DNA of 50,359 bases from the NCBI GenBank assembly GCA_020852515.1, contig JADZAS010000032.1:1-50359 (forward strand). The letters run 5' to 3'. Both the position numbers and the translations under genes were made by a program. Under the pieces are notes generated by a model, which searched no databases, was not told the origin of the DNA, and was given only the letters and a program-made list of their open reading frames with translations. This document shows positions 33,562-42,235 of the stretch, piece after piece. How positions within the stretch are numbered: the stretch's first letter is position 1; the number at the start of each line of letters is the position of its first letter. Source of the DNA: Phycisphaerales bacterium. Its GTDB lineage: Bacteria > Planctomycetota > Phycisphaerae > Phycisphaerales > UBA5793.

Positions 33562-33866
33562 GGGGTGACTCCTCCGGATGTCATTCGCGCGAAAACATTC
33601 CGCCGTGGATTCTAGGGGGAACTACGAATTCGCAAGGCCGAGAAAAACGCACAATCGCCGAGTGCCGCATGGAGGAAACCCTGCTTCCACGAAGAAGCCC
33701 TGTGCCTGCTCCGAATGGGTCACTTCGGCGAAGTTGTGCCGACGACTGCTGTCGCATACTCCTATACGGATGCGCGCAGCCATGTGTTCTGGCAGTTTGC
33801 CGGTCAGATTGGATCGCCTAAACTTGGCCCTTTACCCGTCCACCGCACGCGAAACGGATTTCGAGC
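33562..33866. other. Divergent intergenic region upstream of nuoH
   Basis: About 300 bases between the HEAT-like gene (minus) and nuoH (plus). A possible nuoH promoter is noted separately. I see no coding signal; the nuoH frame extends upstream in other phases only as low-complexity sequence. Confidence 0.5.
33797..33824 (+). promoter_or_regulatory. Possible sigma-70 promoter for nuoH
   Basis: TTGCCG (33797-33802) and TAAACT (33819-33824) are 16 bases apart and lie about 43 bases before the nuoH start. The match to TTGACA/TATAAT is imperfect. Confidence 0.3.
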
Positions 33867-35336
33867 ATGCTTTCAGAGTTGTCCGAAAGTCTGGCCGGCT
33901 CGCTCGGCCTGCCGTACTGGATCTGCTTCGTCGTCGTCAAGGTGCTCGTGGCGGCGGCCGTGTTCCTGCCCGCCATCAGCCTGCTGGCGATGCTGAGCAT
34001 CTGGGCCGAGCGCAAGGTCGCGGGTCACATCCAGGGCCGGCTGGGCCCCAAGCACGTCGGGCCGTTCGGCATTCTGCAGTCGCTCGCCGATGGCATCAAA
34101 CTGCTGGTTAAGGAAGACCTCGTGCCGGCGGGCGCCGATTCGTTCCTCTTCCGCCTGGCGCCCTACCTCGCCTTTGCGCCCGTTCTCGCGGCGTTCCTGG
34201 CGATCCCCTTCGGGCCGCAGTTCGTGTTCGAAGCCGGGCTGAACGTCGGCCTGCTCTACATCCTGGCCATCCTCGGCGTCGAGGTCATGGGCGTCATCCT
34301 CTCGGGCTGGGCGAGCAACTCGAAATGGGCCATCTACGGCGCCATGCGCGAAGCATGCCAGATGGTCAGTTACGAAATTCCGCTTGGGGTGGCCATCCTT
34401 TGCGGCGTGCTCGTGGCGGGCACGCTCAACCTCGTCGAACTCGGGTATCTTCAGGGCGGCGGCATTCAGAGCTGGTTCTTCTACCAGAACCCGTTCATCT
34501 TCGGCGCGTTCTTCATCTACTTCATCGCGTCTCTGGCGGCTTCGAAGCGGGCGCCATATGACTTGCCCGAAGGCGAATCCGAACTCGTCGCCGGCTTCCA
34601 CACCGAATACTCGGGCCTGCGCTTCTCGTTCTTCTTCTTCGCCGAGTACGCCGGCATGTTCGTGGTCGGGTGCATCCAGGCGGTGCTGTTCCTGGGCGCG
34701 TGGAACAGTCCGCTGGGCGCGTACGACCCGGTGTACGCGGCTCTCGGTTATGACCCGGTTTCGGTCGGACAGGCGTTTCTCACCGGCAGTTATGTCGGCA
34801 TCACCAACTGGACCGAACTGGCCGGGGCCATGCACATGAATGGCGGGGCGCTGGGCATCTTCGTGCTCAACGTCTACGGCATGACCTGGGTGATCGGCAA
34901 GGCACTGCTGGTGGTCTTCATCCACATGTGGCTGCGATGGACGCTGCCGCGCATCCGCATCGACCAGGTCATGCACGGCTGCGTGAAGGGCCTGCTGCCG
35001 CTGAGCCTGGCGATGCTGGTGGGCACCGCGGTCTGGCTGGCGCTCGTTCAGCCGGCCGCCGAAGTGCAGGCCCGCTACGCCGTCACCACGGCGAACGTCG
35101 CGCATCTGACCGGCGAAGTCGGATCACTCCAGACGCTGACGCAGTGGATTCTCACGGCGCTGGGCGTGGCGCTTTTTGGGTTCTACGCGATGGTGATCCT
35201 CGGGGCGATTGTCTCCCGCCGGGCGGCGCCGCGCAAAGGCATGTTCGAAGACGTCATGCCCGTGGGAAGCGAAGTGGCCTTCACGCGCGGCCCCGACTAC
35301 CAGAGCCAGGAGGAGCGGAGCCTCAAGCAGTCGTGA
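33867..35336 (+). CDS. nuoH: NADH-quinone oxidoreductase subunit H
   Basis: The 489-residue membrane protein is subunit H of respiratory complex I, which forms the quinone chamber with NuoB/D. Recognisable family segments are SIWAERKVAGHIQGRLGPKHVGPFG near 45-70, LADGIKLLVKED, and the charged loop APYDLPEGESELVAGFHTEYSG (about 230-251). It is much longer than typical NuoH (about 320-350 residues); extra sequence lies in the loop at about 290-330 and in the C-terminal 60 residues. No other nuo gene is in the window, so it stands alone. The ATG has no strong ribosome binding site. Confidence 0.95.
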   Translation: MLSELSESLAGSLGLPYWICFVVVKVLVAAAVFLPAISLLAMLSIWAERKVAGHIQGRLGPKHVGPFGILQSLADGIKLLVKEDLVPAGADSFLFRLAPYLAFAPVLAAFLAIPFGPQFVFEAGLNVGLLYILAILGVEVMGVILSGWASNSKWAIYGAMREACQMVSYEIPLGVAILCGVLVAGTLNLVELGYLQGGGIQSWFFYQNPFIFGAFFIYFIASLAASKRAPYDLPEGESELVAGFHTEYSGLRFSFFFFAEYAGMFVVGCIQAVLFLGAWNSPLGAYDPVYAALGYDPVSVGQAFLTGSYVGITNWTELAGAMHMNGGALGIFVLNVYGMTWVIGKALLVVFIHMWLRWTLPRIRIDQVMHGCVKGLLPLSLAMLVGTAVWLALVQPAAEVQARYAVTTANVAHLTGEVGSLQTLTQWILTALGVALFGFYAMVILGAIVSRRAAPRKGMFEDVMPVGSEVAFTRGPDYQSQEERSLKQS

Positions 35337-35440
35337 CGGCGGCGCCGCAGATTGGATCGCAATGGTTCAACGGCGATTGAACTGCCCACGTTTTCGGCCG
35401 GAAACCGCCGCGGCGGCTCTATGCCGCAGCCGAGCCGCAT

Positions 35441-36424
35441 TCAGATCGGCCCGGCCACGTTGCTCACGGCGCAGTCGTCGGTCTTGATGCACTGCACGAA
35501 TCGGCCGCAGGCGGACGGACCGACCGTGATGCTCATCCGGCCTTCGCCGCGCGGAACGTGGATGACGCTGAAGAGGCCGAGCCGCCCCTGGATTCCCAGC
35601 AGCGTTCCTTGGCACGAGCCTCGGGGGACGGCGGTGCGTCCATGTTCATCGCCGAACAGGATGCCCATGGGGCCGCGCCCGGAGTTGGACCATTCGAGAG
35701 TCTTCGTGCCCGGGCAAGACCCGGAAAGCGCGATGGTGAAACCGCCCCCGCCGGTGTAGTGCAGTTTGAACGGATAGTCCCAGCCGACTTCGTTGCTCGA
35801 GTTGACCGCCCACGTGCCGGTGGCGACCGTGTAGAAGATCGAGTTCTCCCGACCGTCGCGCGGCACGGCGTGGTTGGCCCACGGGCCGAGATACTCGGGG
35901 TTGCCCGTGCTACCGATTTCGATCCAGTACTGACCGGACGCGAGCGGTCCCACCCACGACATGTCAACTTCTACTTCTTTGATTGCGCGGTCGCAGTTCG
36001 TCGGCGATGACTGCATCACGCGGTAGATGTTCGTGAAGGCTTGGTCAATGCGGCGGTTCGTTGTCATGTCGCCGCCGACGAACGTCGCGGCGCCGGCAAG
36101 CATTTCGGACCGGGTCCCTCTCCACAACTGGATGAATACGGCGGGAATGGGTTCCAGAGGCGGGCTGGAAGTCTGGTAGAGGTACCACATCAGGCGCGTC
36201 GGCGTCCACTCCTGCCCTTCGGGCACAACAAAGTCATCGGCCTGGTGATAGATTTCAACGAGCGTATTGCTGCCGAGGACGCCGCTGGGCGGTTCCCACG
36301 CGCTGTACCATCCGCCATTGCAGCCGCCGGCGCGGGGATCCATGCCGCCGTTGTCGTAGGTCTGTCCGACAGTCGACGCCGTCGTCAGCGCAATCGTCGC
36401 CAGCATGGCCCACATGATCTTCAT
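35441..36424 (-). CDS. Small exported protein, unknown
   Basis: The 327-residue protein has a signal peptide (IMWAMLATIALTTASTVGQ) and a beta-rich body. It has features of exported PEP-CTERM-associated proteins, such as HQADDFVVPEGQEWTPTRLMWYLYQ and SGQYWIEIG, but I see no C-terminal sorting helix. The last 40 residues contain three Cys. GGAGG is 6 bases before the chosen ATG, which is the best start; an uninterrupted frame continues upstream through a gene remnant. It converges on nuoH. Confidence 0.7.
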   Translation of the reverse strand: MKIMWAMLATIALTTASTVGQTYDNGGMDPRAGGCNGGWYSAWEPPSGVLGSNTLVEIYHQADDFVVPEGQEWTPTRLMWYLYQTSSPPLEPIPAVFIQLWRGTRSEMLAGAATFVGGDMTTNRRIDQAFTNIYRVMQSSPTNCDRAIKEVEVDMSWVGPLASGQYWIEIGSTGNPEYLGPWANHAVPRDGRENSIFYTVATGTWAVNSSNEVGWDYPFKLHYTGGGGFTIALSGSCPGTKTLEWSNSGRGPMGILFGDEHGRTAVPRGSCQGTLLGIQGRLGLFSVIHVPRGEGRMSITVGPSACGRFVQCIKTDDCAVSNVAGPI

Positions 36425-36593
36425 GGCCGTCCTCCAGTTCGCCGGCTGCTTGCGCACCGTCGTCATGTCCAGAATGGACGCTCGCCCTTCAGGCGCGGCC
36501 GGCGGGGTGCGGAAGGGTCGCGTCAATCCCGTTGGAACGCCGGTTCGATTGTACCTGCACTTTTCAGAACGGCGCTCAGCGCGCAGAAAGTAA

Positions 36594-36617
36594 CCTCGCC
36601 CCCGTGCGGGGGCGAGG
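36594..36617 (-). terminator. Hairpin downstream of the gene remnant
   Basis: A perfect 10-bp GC-rich stem (36594-36603 with 36608-36617) and a 4-base loop. On the minus strand it is followed by TTACTTTCT. It could terminate transcripts from the recombinase operon or the former host gene before the exported-protein gene. Confidence 0.55.
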
Positions 36618-36664
36618 CGTTGAACTCCGTTCTGATGGTGTTCGACTCGAGACGCTCGCGGAGC

Positions 36665-36955
36665 GAGTCCCTGAAGACCGGGCATGCCTGTCGTCCCGAT
36701 GAACGTCGTGTTGCCGGTGCTCAGGTCGATCGTGTAGAGGTTGTCGCTGACGAACCATCCCCCGTCCTCGATGGTGAAGAGGCGGCCGTCGTTGGCGAAC
36801 GCCATGCCACGGCAATCTCCGAGATTGGAGTTGACGACGGGGGTGCCGGCCCCGCTGTTGGGGTCGATGCTGATGATCACGGTCCCGGAACTGGTGTAGA
36901 TGGTTCCGTCAGCCGCACGCGCCGACGTGTTCAAATGGCCGAACCCCGACTTCTC
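36665..36955 (-). pseudogene. Truncated remnant of an exported beta-propeller-like gene
   Basis: A stretch of about 95 codons reads GHLNTSARAADGTIYTSS, then SIDPNSGAGTPVVNSN, GMAFANDGRLFTIED and LYTIDLSTGNTTFIGTTGM, the strand pattern of exported propeller-type proteins. It has no start codon of its own: on its 5' side it runs straight into the last codons of the serine recombinase gene on the same strand, in a different frame. On its 3' side the protein-like pattern stops at GLQGLA and no stop codon follows in frame. I read it as a host gene cut at its 5' side by integration of the element and also degraded or deleted at its 3' side. Confidence 0.65.
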
Positions 36956-36965
36956 TCCGATTCAC
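36931..36965. other. Probable left attachment junction of the integrated element
   Basis: The recombinase gene ends at 36931 and the host-gene remnant begins within these bases, so the crossover site must lie here. Large serine recombinases usually have their attachment site directly next to their own gene, which fits. The core sequence cannot be defined without the right end. Confidence 0.45.
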
Positions 36966-38433
36966 GCCCTTCGATCAAGAGGTCGAAGGGCTTTCTCTTT
37001 GTGAGATAGAGGTTTGCGTCGCTCAGCGTCCGGTTCAAACTCACGGAATCCAGAATCCGTCGCCGGACCGCCGAGTTTGAACGCCGCCAGTGCTCGTCGG
37101 CATTCTGGCACCAGTCGAAAACCGCAAACGCCAGCTCGATGGCCCCGGCGTCGATCCGTCCAACGCGTTCGCGCGCCTCAGTGACCCCGGCCAACTCGGA
37201 CCGCAGCTCCTCAGCCTTGTCCCTGTACTGACCCTCCGCAATCGTGCCTGCGAGGTAGGCATTTAGCAGCCGGTCCTGCATCCCGGCCAGTTCTGAGTGC
37301 CGTTTGGAGAGTGCCGCCGACTGCCGGCGTTGCTGCGACGAGATGTCCTCGAAGGCGGCGGCCAGCGTCTTGCGAAACAGGTCGCGCACTTCCGCCGGCT
37401 CGATTCGCAGCGTCGCCAGTTCGTCGGTGATGGCGCTCTCGACGTCTTCAGCACGCCAGCGGACTCGCGGGTGACCCGGATCCGGGTGATTGTTGCCGCA
37501 CCGGTAGTAGAGATGCTCGTTGACCGAGCCGTTCTTCAGCTTGCGCTTGATGCGCTCGCCCGTGATGGCGAACCCGCAATGGGCGCACCGCATCAACCCG
37601 CCGGAGAGCGGAATCTGCGGTTTTCCGGTGCGACGGTTCTTCCCGTGGAGGATGTCCTGACACGCTTCGAAGAGTTCCCGCGTGATGAGACGCTGGTATC
37701 GGCCCGTGAACGTCTGGCCGTTGCGGAGCAGTTCACCGATGTAAAACCGGTTGTTCAGGACGTACGAGAGTGCCGTGCGGGTGAACCGCGGCTGGCTCGG
37801 GCGATAGATGTGCCCCTCGCGCTCGAGGGCGTCGGCGAGGGATTGGAAGGTCATGTCGCCGTATGCGTAGAGCTCGAAGATTCGGATGATCGTCCTCGAC
37901 TTCTCCGGGTGCGGCTGCACCGGCTCCTCGTGATTGTCCTGAACATTGATGTAGCCGTACGGCGCCCCGCCGGTGGGCCAGCCCTGGCGCACCTTCTCGT
38001 CCATGCCCTTGAGCACTTCGGAGCGCAGGTTGTCGCTGTAGTACTGCGCCACCGCCGCCATCACGTTGAACGACAAGGCGCCGGCTGCGCCGGGGCCGAA
38101 CTGGTTCTCGACGAAGGCGAGCTGCACGCCGCAAGAGTCTTCGAGTTCCTGAAGCCGTACGGCGTCGCGCATGTTGCGGCAGACGCGGTCGAGTTTGTGG
38201 CTCAGAATGGCGGTGATCTTTTCGCGCCTGGCGTTGGCGCGAACCCACTTGACCATGTCATTGAAGGCGAGGCGTTCCGCCCCGCGCCGCGCCGATTCGG
38301 CCACATCGAACTCCCGAGCGACGTGCCAACCCTCTCGTTTGGCTTTCTCGCGCGTCGCCCGAAGCTGCGCGTCGATGGAATACCCCTCGCGCTGCTCGCG
38401 CGAGGAGACGCGTGCCCAGACGACCACGTTCAT
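36931..38433 (-). CDS. Large serine recombinase (phage-type integrase)
   Basis: The 500-residue protein is a serine recombinase: resolvase-type catalytic domain at 1-150 with the nucleophile Ser10 in WARVSSREQREGYS and the conserved Arg cluster (HKLDRVCRN), a recombinase domain at about 160-270 (GGAPYGYINV), a zinc ribbon with CAHC near 297-300 and a second Cys pair spread around YYRC, then a coiled coil (about 345-440). It would catalyse integration and excision between attachment sites. The start has CAGGAG upstream and overlaps the stop of the small gene before it (ATGA). Confidence 0.95.
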   Translation of the reverse strand: MNVVVWARVSSREQREGYSIDAQLRATREKAKREGWHVAREFDVAESARRGAERLAFNDMVKWVRANARREKITAILSHKLDRVCRNMRDAVRLQELEDSCGVQLAFVENQFGPGAAGALSFNVMAAVAQYYSDNLRSEVLKGMDEKVRQGWPTGGAPYGYINVQDNHEEPVQPHPEKSRTIIRIFELYAYGDMTFQSLADALEREGHIYRPSQPRFTRTALSYVLNNRFYIGELLRNGQTFTGRYQRLITRELFEACQDILHGKNRRTGKPQIPLSGGLMRCAHCGFAITGERIKRKLKNGSVNEHLYYRCGNNHPDPGHPRVRWRAEDVESAITDELATLRIEPAEVRDLFRKTLAAAFEDISSQQRRQSAALSKRHSELAGMQDRLLNAYLAGTIAEGQYRDKAEELRSELAGVTEARERVGRIDAGAIELAFAVFDWCQNADEHWRRSNSAVRRRILDSVSLNRTLSDANLYLTKRKPFDLLIEGRESERSRGSAI

Positions 38434-38699
38434 GGCCGGCGCTCCTGCCCTGTGGCGTCCAGAACCGATTCCGCGAATCGCTTGATGTTCATGATGATCT
38501 CAATGGCCTCCTCTTGCGAAATGGTCCGCCGGTACCTGCTGGACCAGACCCGCCGATGTTCCGCGATCAGTTCGTCGGTGATCCAGGCGAGCGCCACGGG
38601 CCGACTGTCGGCCGTGGGCTCGCACTGATCAGTTACTGCGCGGGGTCGAGGAAGTCCAGTCGATGCTGGCGGATTCATGACGGTGCTTTGGGCATACAT
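38430..38699 (-). CDS. Small protein between sigma-like gene and recombinase
   Basis: An 89-residue protein of unknown function. The N-terminal half looks unstructured; the C-terminal half is one helical unit (ITDELIAEHRRVWSSRYRRTISQEEAIEIIMNIKRFAESVL). I have the impression that similar helices occur next to serine recombinases, but cannot verify this. The ATG at 38699, just 4 bases after the previous stop with GGGGGA upstream, is preferred; an ATG at 38678 is an alternative. Its stop overlaps the recombinase start, so it may be a recombinase partner. Confidence 0.7.
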   Translation of the reverse strand: MYAQSTVMNPPASTGLPRPRAVTDQCEPTADSRPVALAWITDELIAEHRRVWSSRYRRTISQEEAIEIIMNIKRFAESVLDATGQERRP

Positions 38700-38703
38700 G
38701 CAA

Positions 38704-39210
38704 TCAGTCCCCCAGCCAACCATCAAGGCCCATGTTCTCGAAGCGCTGGCGAATGTCGGCGATGAGGCGCTCCACCGTGTGCCAGCCGCACTCGAGCTCC
38801 CTGGCGATGCTGGCGATCGATTCGCCCTCGGAGAGCATGGCGCAGACTCGCTGTTCTCGCGGCGACAGCTGCGCCACGGCGCTTCGCACATCGATTTCCA
38901 TTTCATGCTTGGACTCGTACTCCGTGGGCTGGCCCGCGCATCGGCGCACCTGCTCGAGGCGCTCGCGATCGCGGGCACAGCGGCGCGCTGCCGATCGCAC
39001 CTGGCGATTCACGATGGTCGCGAGCACCGCGTCGGGCTGCACCGCTTCGCGGGACCGCACCGGGTCCGATTTGAACTTGGCCGTCTCGATGGCGATCTGC
39101 TGCGCGATGTCGTCGCGGCTGTGATTGTCCAGTCCCATGCGCCGCGCTCGCGCATCAATCAGCCGCATCTGCCACTCGTCCATGAGACCGCGATACTCGT
39201 TGCTGCTCAT
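38704..39210 (-). CDS. Sigma-70-like regulator of the element
   Basis: The 168-residue protein has a helical N-terminus (about 1-85), compatible with a reduced region 2, and a clear region 4 helix-turn-helix at about 111-158 (LSPREQRVCAMLSEGESIASIARELECGWHTVERL). It could be an ECF-like sigma factor or a transcription factor built from region 4. CAGGAG lies upstream of the ATG. It is the first gene of the minus-strand operon that includes the recombinase, and it faces away from the replication genes, so it is well placed to control one or both operons. Confidence 0.8.
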   Translation of the reverse strand: MSSNEYRGLMDEWQMRLIDARARRMGLDNHSRDDIAQQIAIETAKFKSDPVRSREAVQPDAVLATIVNRQVRSAARRCARDRERLEQVRRCAGQPTEYESKHEMEIDVRSAVAQLSPREQRVCAMLSEGESIASIARELECGWHTVERLIADIRQRFENMGLDGWLGD

Positions 39211-39486
39211 TGCCTGCTCCTGAAGTGAAGGGTGTGGGTGACTTTCGGGAGCGATGGAAGACGCGCATGCGGGGACACGTCTCGCGCGTCTGAGATGAGT
39301 TTGAGCGATCAGATGTGCGGCGGGTGTACCGACACATGAGCCGCACGTGAGGCGTCAGGTGAGGCACACGTGATGCTCATGTGTCCGACATATGAGTTTC
39401 GATGACCCCGGCGGATCGGCGGCGAATGATGCACGCCACCAGCGACAACCCCTGTGCCGCGAGCGCTACTGCGGCGGGGAGTCGCC
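39211..39486. promoter_or_regulatory. Divergent control region of the element
   Basis: This 276-base gap separates the sigma/recombinase operon from the replication operon and contains an inverted repeat with arms GACACATGAG (39331-39340) and CTCATGTGTC (39376-39385). Between them are two CACGTGA-like words and a repeated GTGAGGC. The arrangement is typical of an operator region where a repressor or activator controls both directions. No protein-coding signal is seen. Confidence 0.55.
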
Positions 39487-40395
39487 ATGCCGAATCAATC
39501 CATCCTCAATGCGCTGATCCACGAGCCCGCGGAGGCGTACCACGCCCGCAGCGCCGAGCACGTGACGGCGCACCGGCTCGCTGACTTTCGACGCTGCCCG
39601 CTGCTCTTTCGCAAGAAGGAGCAGGGCCTTGTCCCGGATCGGGACTCAGCGGCATATCTCGTCGGACGCGCCGCGCATGTGCTGATACTCGAGGGGCGAC
39701 AGCGGTACGAAGCCCAGTTCGCCGTCGGCGGGCCGGTGAATCCGCGTACGGGTCAGCCCTTTGGCTCCAACACGAAGGCGTTTGCCGACTGGGCGGAACG
39801 CATCGGCAAGCCGGTACTCACGGATGATCAGGCGGCGCTGATCGAGCAGATGGCGGCGAGCGTGCGGGAGCACCTGTTCGCACGAGAGCTTCTCGCCGAT
39901 GGCGCTGCCGAGGGTGTGCTGCGCGGCGAATACGCCGAACACCGATGCCAATCCCGGCTCGACTGGGTCAACCCCAAGCCGGGGCGAGGTATTGTCGATC
40001 TGAAAACCACCGATTCACTCGACTCCTTCGAATCGGATATCGCGGCCTTCGGCTACGTCGAGCAGATGGCGTTCTATCGCGCCATGTTCGAGGTAATCGT
40101 CAAGGCCACACTCCCGGTTCATCTGCTTGCCGTCGAAAAGCGTGAGCCGTACCGATGCGGCGTCTGGCAAATCGCGCCGCAGGCGCTCGACGAAGCGCAA
40201 GCCGAGAACGAAACCGCGATGCGGGAACTGACGCGCTGCTGCGAGACAGGGATCTGGCCCACGCGGTTCGAATCAATCCGTCTCTACGAAGCCATCAGCC
40301 CATCCTCGAGCGGGCGAGCCTCGCGCACCTCATCGACTCCCCCGCCCGGCGCAGGCTCGCCCGCTTCTTCTCAATACAAGACCAGCCAGCTCTGA
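39487..40395 (+). CDS. Phage-type PD-(D/E)XK exonuclease (DUF3799/RecE-like)
   Basis: The 302-residue protein matches the phage exonucleases that resect DNA ends for single-strand annealing. The opening LADFRRCPLLFRKKEQG and LVGRAAHVLILEG (about 58-70) are typical of DUF3799-type proteins. The PD-(D/E)XK core is visible: SRLDWV with Asp159, GIVDLKTTDS with Asp171 and Lys173, and YVEQMAFYRAMF with Gln193. The C-terminal 30 residues are Ser/Pro-rich. GGGGA precedes the ATG. It is the first gene of the replication operon, with the Sak4-like ATPase immediately after it. Confidence 0.85.
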   Translation: MPNQSILNALIHEPAEAYHARSAEHVTAHRLADFRRCPLLFRKKEQGLVPDRDSAAYLVGRAAHVLILEGRQRYEAQFAVGGPVNPRTGQPFGSNTKAFADWAERIGKPVLTDDQAALIEQMAASVREHLFARELLADGAAEGVLRGEYAEHRCQSRLDWVNPKPGRGIVDLKTTDSLDSFESDIAAFGYVEQMAFYRAMFEVIVKATLPVHLLAVEKREPYRCGVWQIAPQALDEAQAENETAMRELTRCCETGIWPTRFESIRLYEAISPSSSGRASRTSSTPPPGAGSPASSQYKTSQL

Positions 40396-40405
40396 AAGGA
40401 CCGCA

Positions 40406-42235
40406 ATGACCGCGCTCAGCACGATCCAACGGGGACGAGCCCAACTCCCGCGCCGCGTGCTCCTATACGGGGTGCAAGGTGTGGGCAAAGCCCAGCCGCT
40501 GGATGCGAAGGTCTTGACGCCCAACGGCTATGTCAGGATGGGCGACATTGAGATCGGCAATGTCGTGATCGGCTCGGATGGCAGGAGTCATCGTGTTCTT
40601 GGGGTCTATCCCCAAGGGGAGAAGGATGTCTTTCGCGTCACCTTCCGCGACGGCTCCACGACGCTCTGCTGCGATGACCACCTCTGGTTCACCCAGACCT
40701 TCTGCGAGCGGAGGATGGGTCTGGCGGGGGCGGTTCGCCCCCTGCGGGACATCCGGCGGACCCTCCGCTATGGCACGCATTTCAATCACGCTGTCCCGTG
40801 CGTGCGGCCCGTGGAGTTCGAGGTTCTCGGCGATCGGCTGCCCATCGAGCCCTGGCTCCTTGGAATGTACCTCGGAGACGGATCTTCGTCTGGAAGCAGT
40901 GTCCTCATCACGAACCAGGAATCGGATGTTCAGGCGAAGATCAAGGACACGCTCGATCGTGCGGATGCAGGCGTGTATACGAGCACCGCCGCGACCGCCA
41001 TGCGCATCAGGAGCAAGCGCAACGGCCGGCCATCGATCCTCAAGTCCGCCCTGAGAGAGTTGGGTCTCGACGGGCTCGAGTCGCAGGACAAGTTCATTCC
41101 GAGCATCTACCTGCACGCGAGGGTTGAAGACCGGCTCGCGCTCCTGCAGGGCCTTCTCGACAGCGATGGGTTCGTGACCAAGCCTGGCGCGGTGGAATTC
41201 TGCACAGTCAGCTCGCACATGGCGGAGGATGTCTGCTTCCTCATCCGCAGCCTGGGCGGCTCGGCGAAAAAGATCATCAAGCCCAATCCCACCTTCACGT
41301 ATCAGGGCCAGAAGCGAACCGGTCAGACCGCCTATCGCATCTTCGCCTCGTTCCGAGCCGACCTGGTCCCGGTCTCCTCCGAAAAGCACCTGGCGAAGTG
41401 GTCGGAGCCCCGCTGGGCGATCGGCCACACGATCCGCAGCGTGGAGCCGGCGGGACGAATGCCCTGCCAGTGCATCCGCATCGATGCCCCCGATTCGCTC
41501 TACGTCACGGATGATTTCATCGTCACGCACAACACCACCTTCGGTGCGATGGCGGAAAAGCCCATCTTCATCCAGACCGAGGAGGGCGCGAACGATCTCG
41601 AAGTCGATCGCTTCCCGCTGGCGACCAAGTACGCCGACGTCATGAATGCGCTGTCGGCGCTGTACTCCGAGGATCATGACTACCAGACGGTCGTCATCGA
41701 TTCACTCGATTGGCTCGAGCGCCTCATCTGGGCCGAAGTCTGCGCCAAACGCGGCGTCGAGTCGATCGAAGATGTCGGGTACGGCAAGGGCTACATCTTT
41801 GCGCTGACTCAGTGGCGTGAGATCGTTTCCGGCCTGGATGCGCTTCGAAACGAGCGTGGGATGCAGATCATCCTGATCGCGCACTCCCAGATCGAGAAGT
41901 TCGCCAATCCCGAGACCGACCCCTACGACCGCTACGTGCCTCGTCTCCAGAAGCAGGCGTCGGCGCTGCTCTCCGAGTGGTGCGACGAGCTGCTATTCGC
42001 GTGTCACAAGGTCTTCACCAAGACCACCGACCAGGGATTCAACCGCAAGCGCGTGCAGGGTGTCGGCACCGGCGAGCGGATCATCCGCACCACCGAGCGC
42101 CCGGCGCACGCGGCGAAGAACCGTTTGAACCTGCCCGACGAGTTCCCGCTCGACTACCGCATCTATGCGGCATTCGTGCGAGGGGAAACCCCGCAAATCG
42201 ACGGACAAGAGCCTACTGAACAAGGAGCCGGATAA
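40406..42235 (+). CDS. Sak4-like phage recombination ATPase split by an intein
   Basis: The precursor is 609 residues: 28 residues of host protein, a 348-residue intein (29-376), and 233 more host residues. After splicing the host protein of 261 residues is a RecA-like ATPase of the AAA_24/Sak4 type, which anneals or pairs single strands in phage recombination. The spliced Walker A is GVQGVGK joined to TT. Further host motifs are PIFIQTEEG, VVIDSLDWLERL (Walker B) and IILIAHSQIEKF (sensor). AAGGA lies upstream of the ATG. The end overlaps the DUF669 gene (TAATG), so it belongs to the same operon as its exonuclease and probable ssDNA-binding partner. Confidence 0.88.
   Translation: MTALSTIQRGRAQLPRRVLLYGVQGVGKAQPLDAKVLTPNGYVRMGDIEIGNVVIGSDGRSHRVLGVYPQGEKDVFRVTFRDGSTTLCCDDHLWFTQTFCERRMGLAGAVRPLRDIRRTLRYGTHFNHAVPCVRPVEFEVLGDRLPIEPWLLGMYLGDGSSSGSSVLITNQESDVQAKIKDTLDRADAGVYTSTAATAMRIRSKRNGRPSILKSALRELGLDGLESQDKFIPSIYLHARVEDRLALLQGLLDSDGFVTKPGAVEFCTVSSHMAEDVCFLIRSLGGSAKKIIKPNPTFTYQGQKRTGQTAYRIFASFRADLVPVSSEKHLAKWSEPRWAIGHTIRSVEPAGRMPCQCIRIDAPDSLYVTDDFIVTHNTTFGAMAEKPIFIQTEEGANDLEVDRFPLATKYADVMNALSALYSEDHDYQTVVIDSLDWLERLIWAEVCAKRGVESIEDVGYGKGYIFALTQWREIVSGLDALRNERGMQIILIAHSQIEKFANPETDPYDRYVPRLQKQASALLSEWCDELLFACHKVFTKTTDQGFNRKRVQGVGTGERIIRTTERPAHAAKNRLNLPDEFPLDYRIYAAFVRGETPQIDGQEPTEQGAG
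40490..41533 (+). other. Class 3-type intein with LAGLIDADG endonuclease, in Walker A of the Sak4-like ATPase
   Basis: Residues 29-376 of the precursor begin AQPLDAKVLTPNGYV and end VTHN, followed by Thr. The first residue is Ala, not Cys or Ser. The class 3 triplet is present: Trp94 in block B (DDHLW), Cys356 in block F (CIRIDAPD) and Thr374 in block G (VTHN). A homing endonuclease is inserted, with LLGMYLGDG (Asp158 acidic) and LQGLLDSDG as its two motifs, both intact. Removal restores an unbroken GVQGVGKTT P-loop, so the host ATPase can only work after splicing. Confidence 0.9.

Noticed and set aside
36425-36934. The exported protein at 35441 as one long protein starting inside the recombinase end
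   Set aside because: The frame is open by chance through the gene remnant and a terminator hairpin; a signal peptide with a good ribosome binding site marks the start at 36424.
40490-41533. Self-splicing intron with homing endonuclease
   Set aside because: The inserted segment is in frame with both flanks and shows intein blocks at both ends, ending in HN before Thr, so splicing is at protein level.
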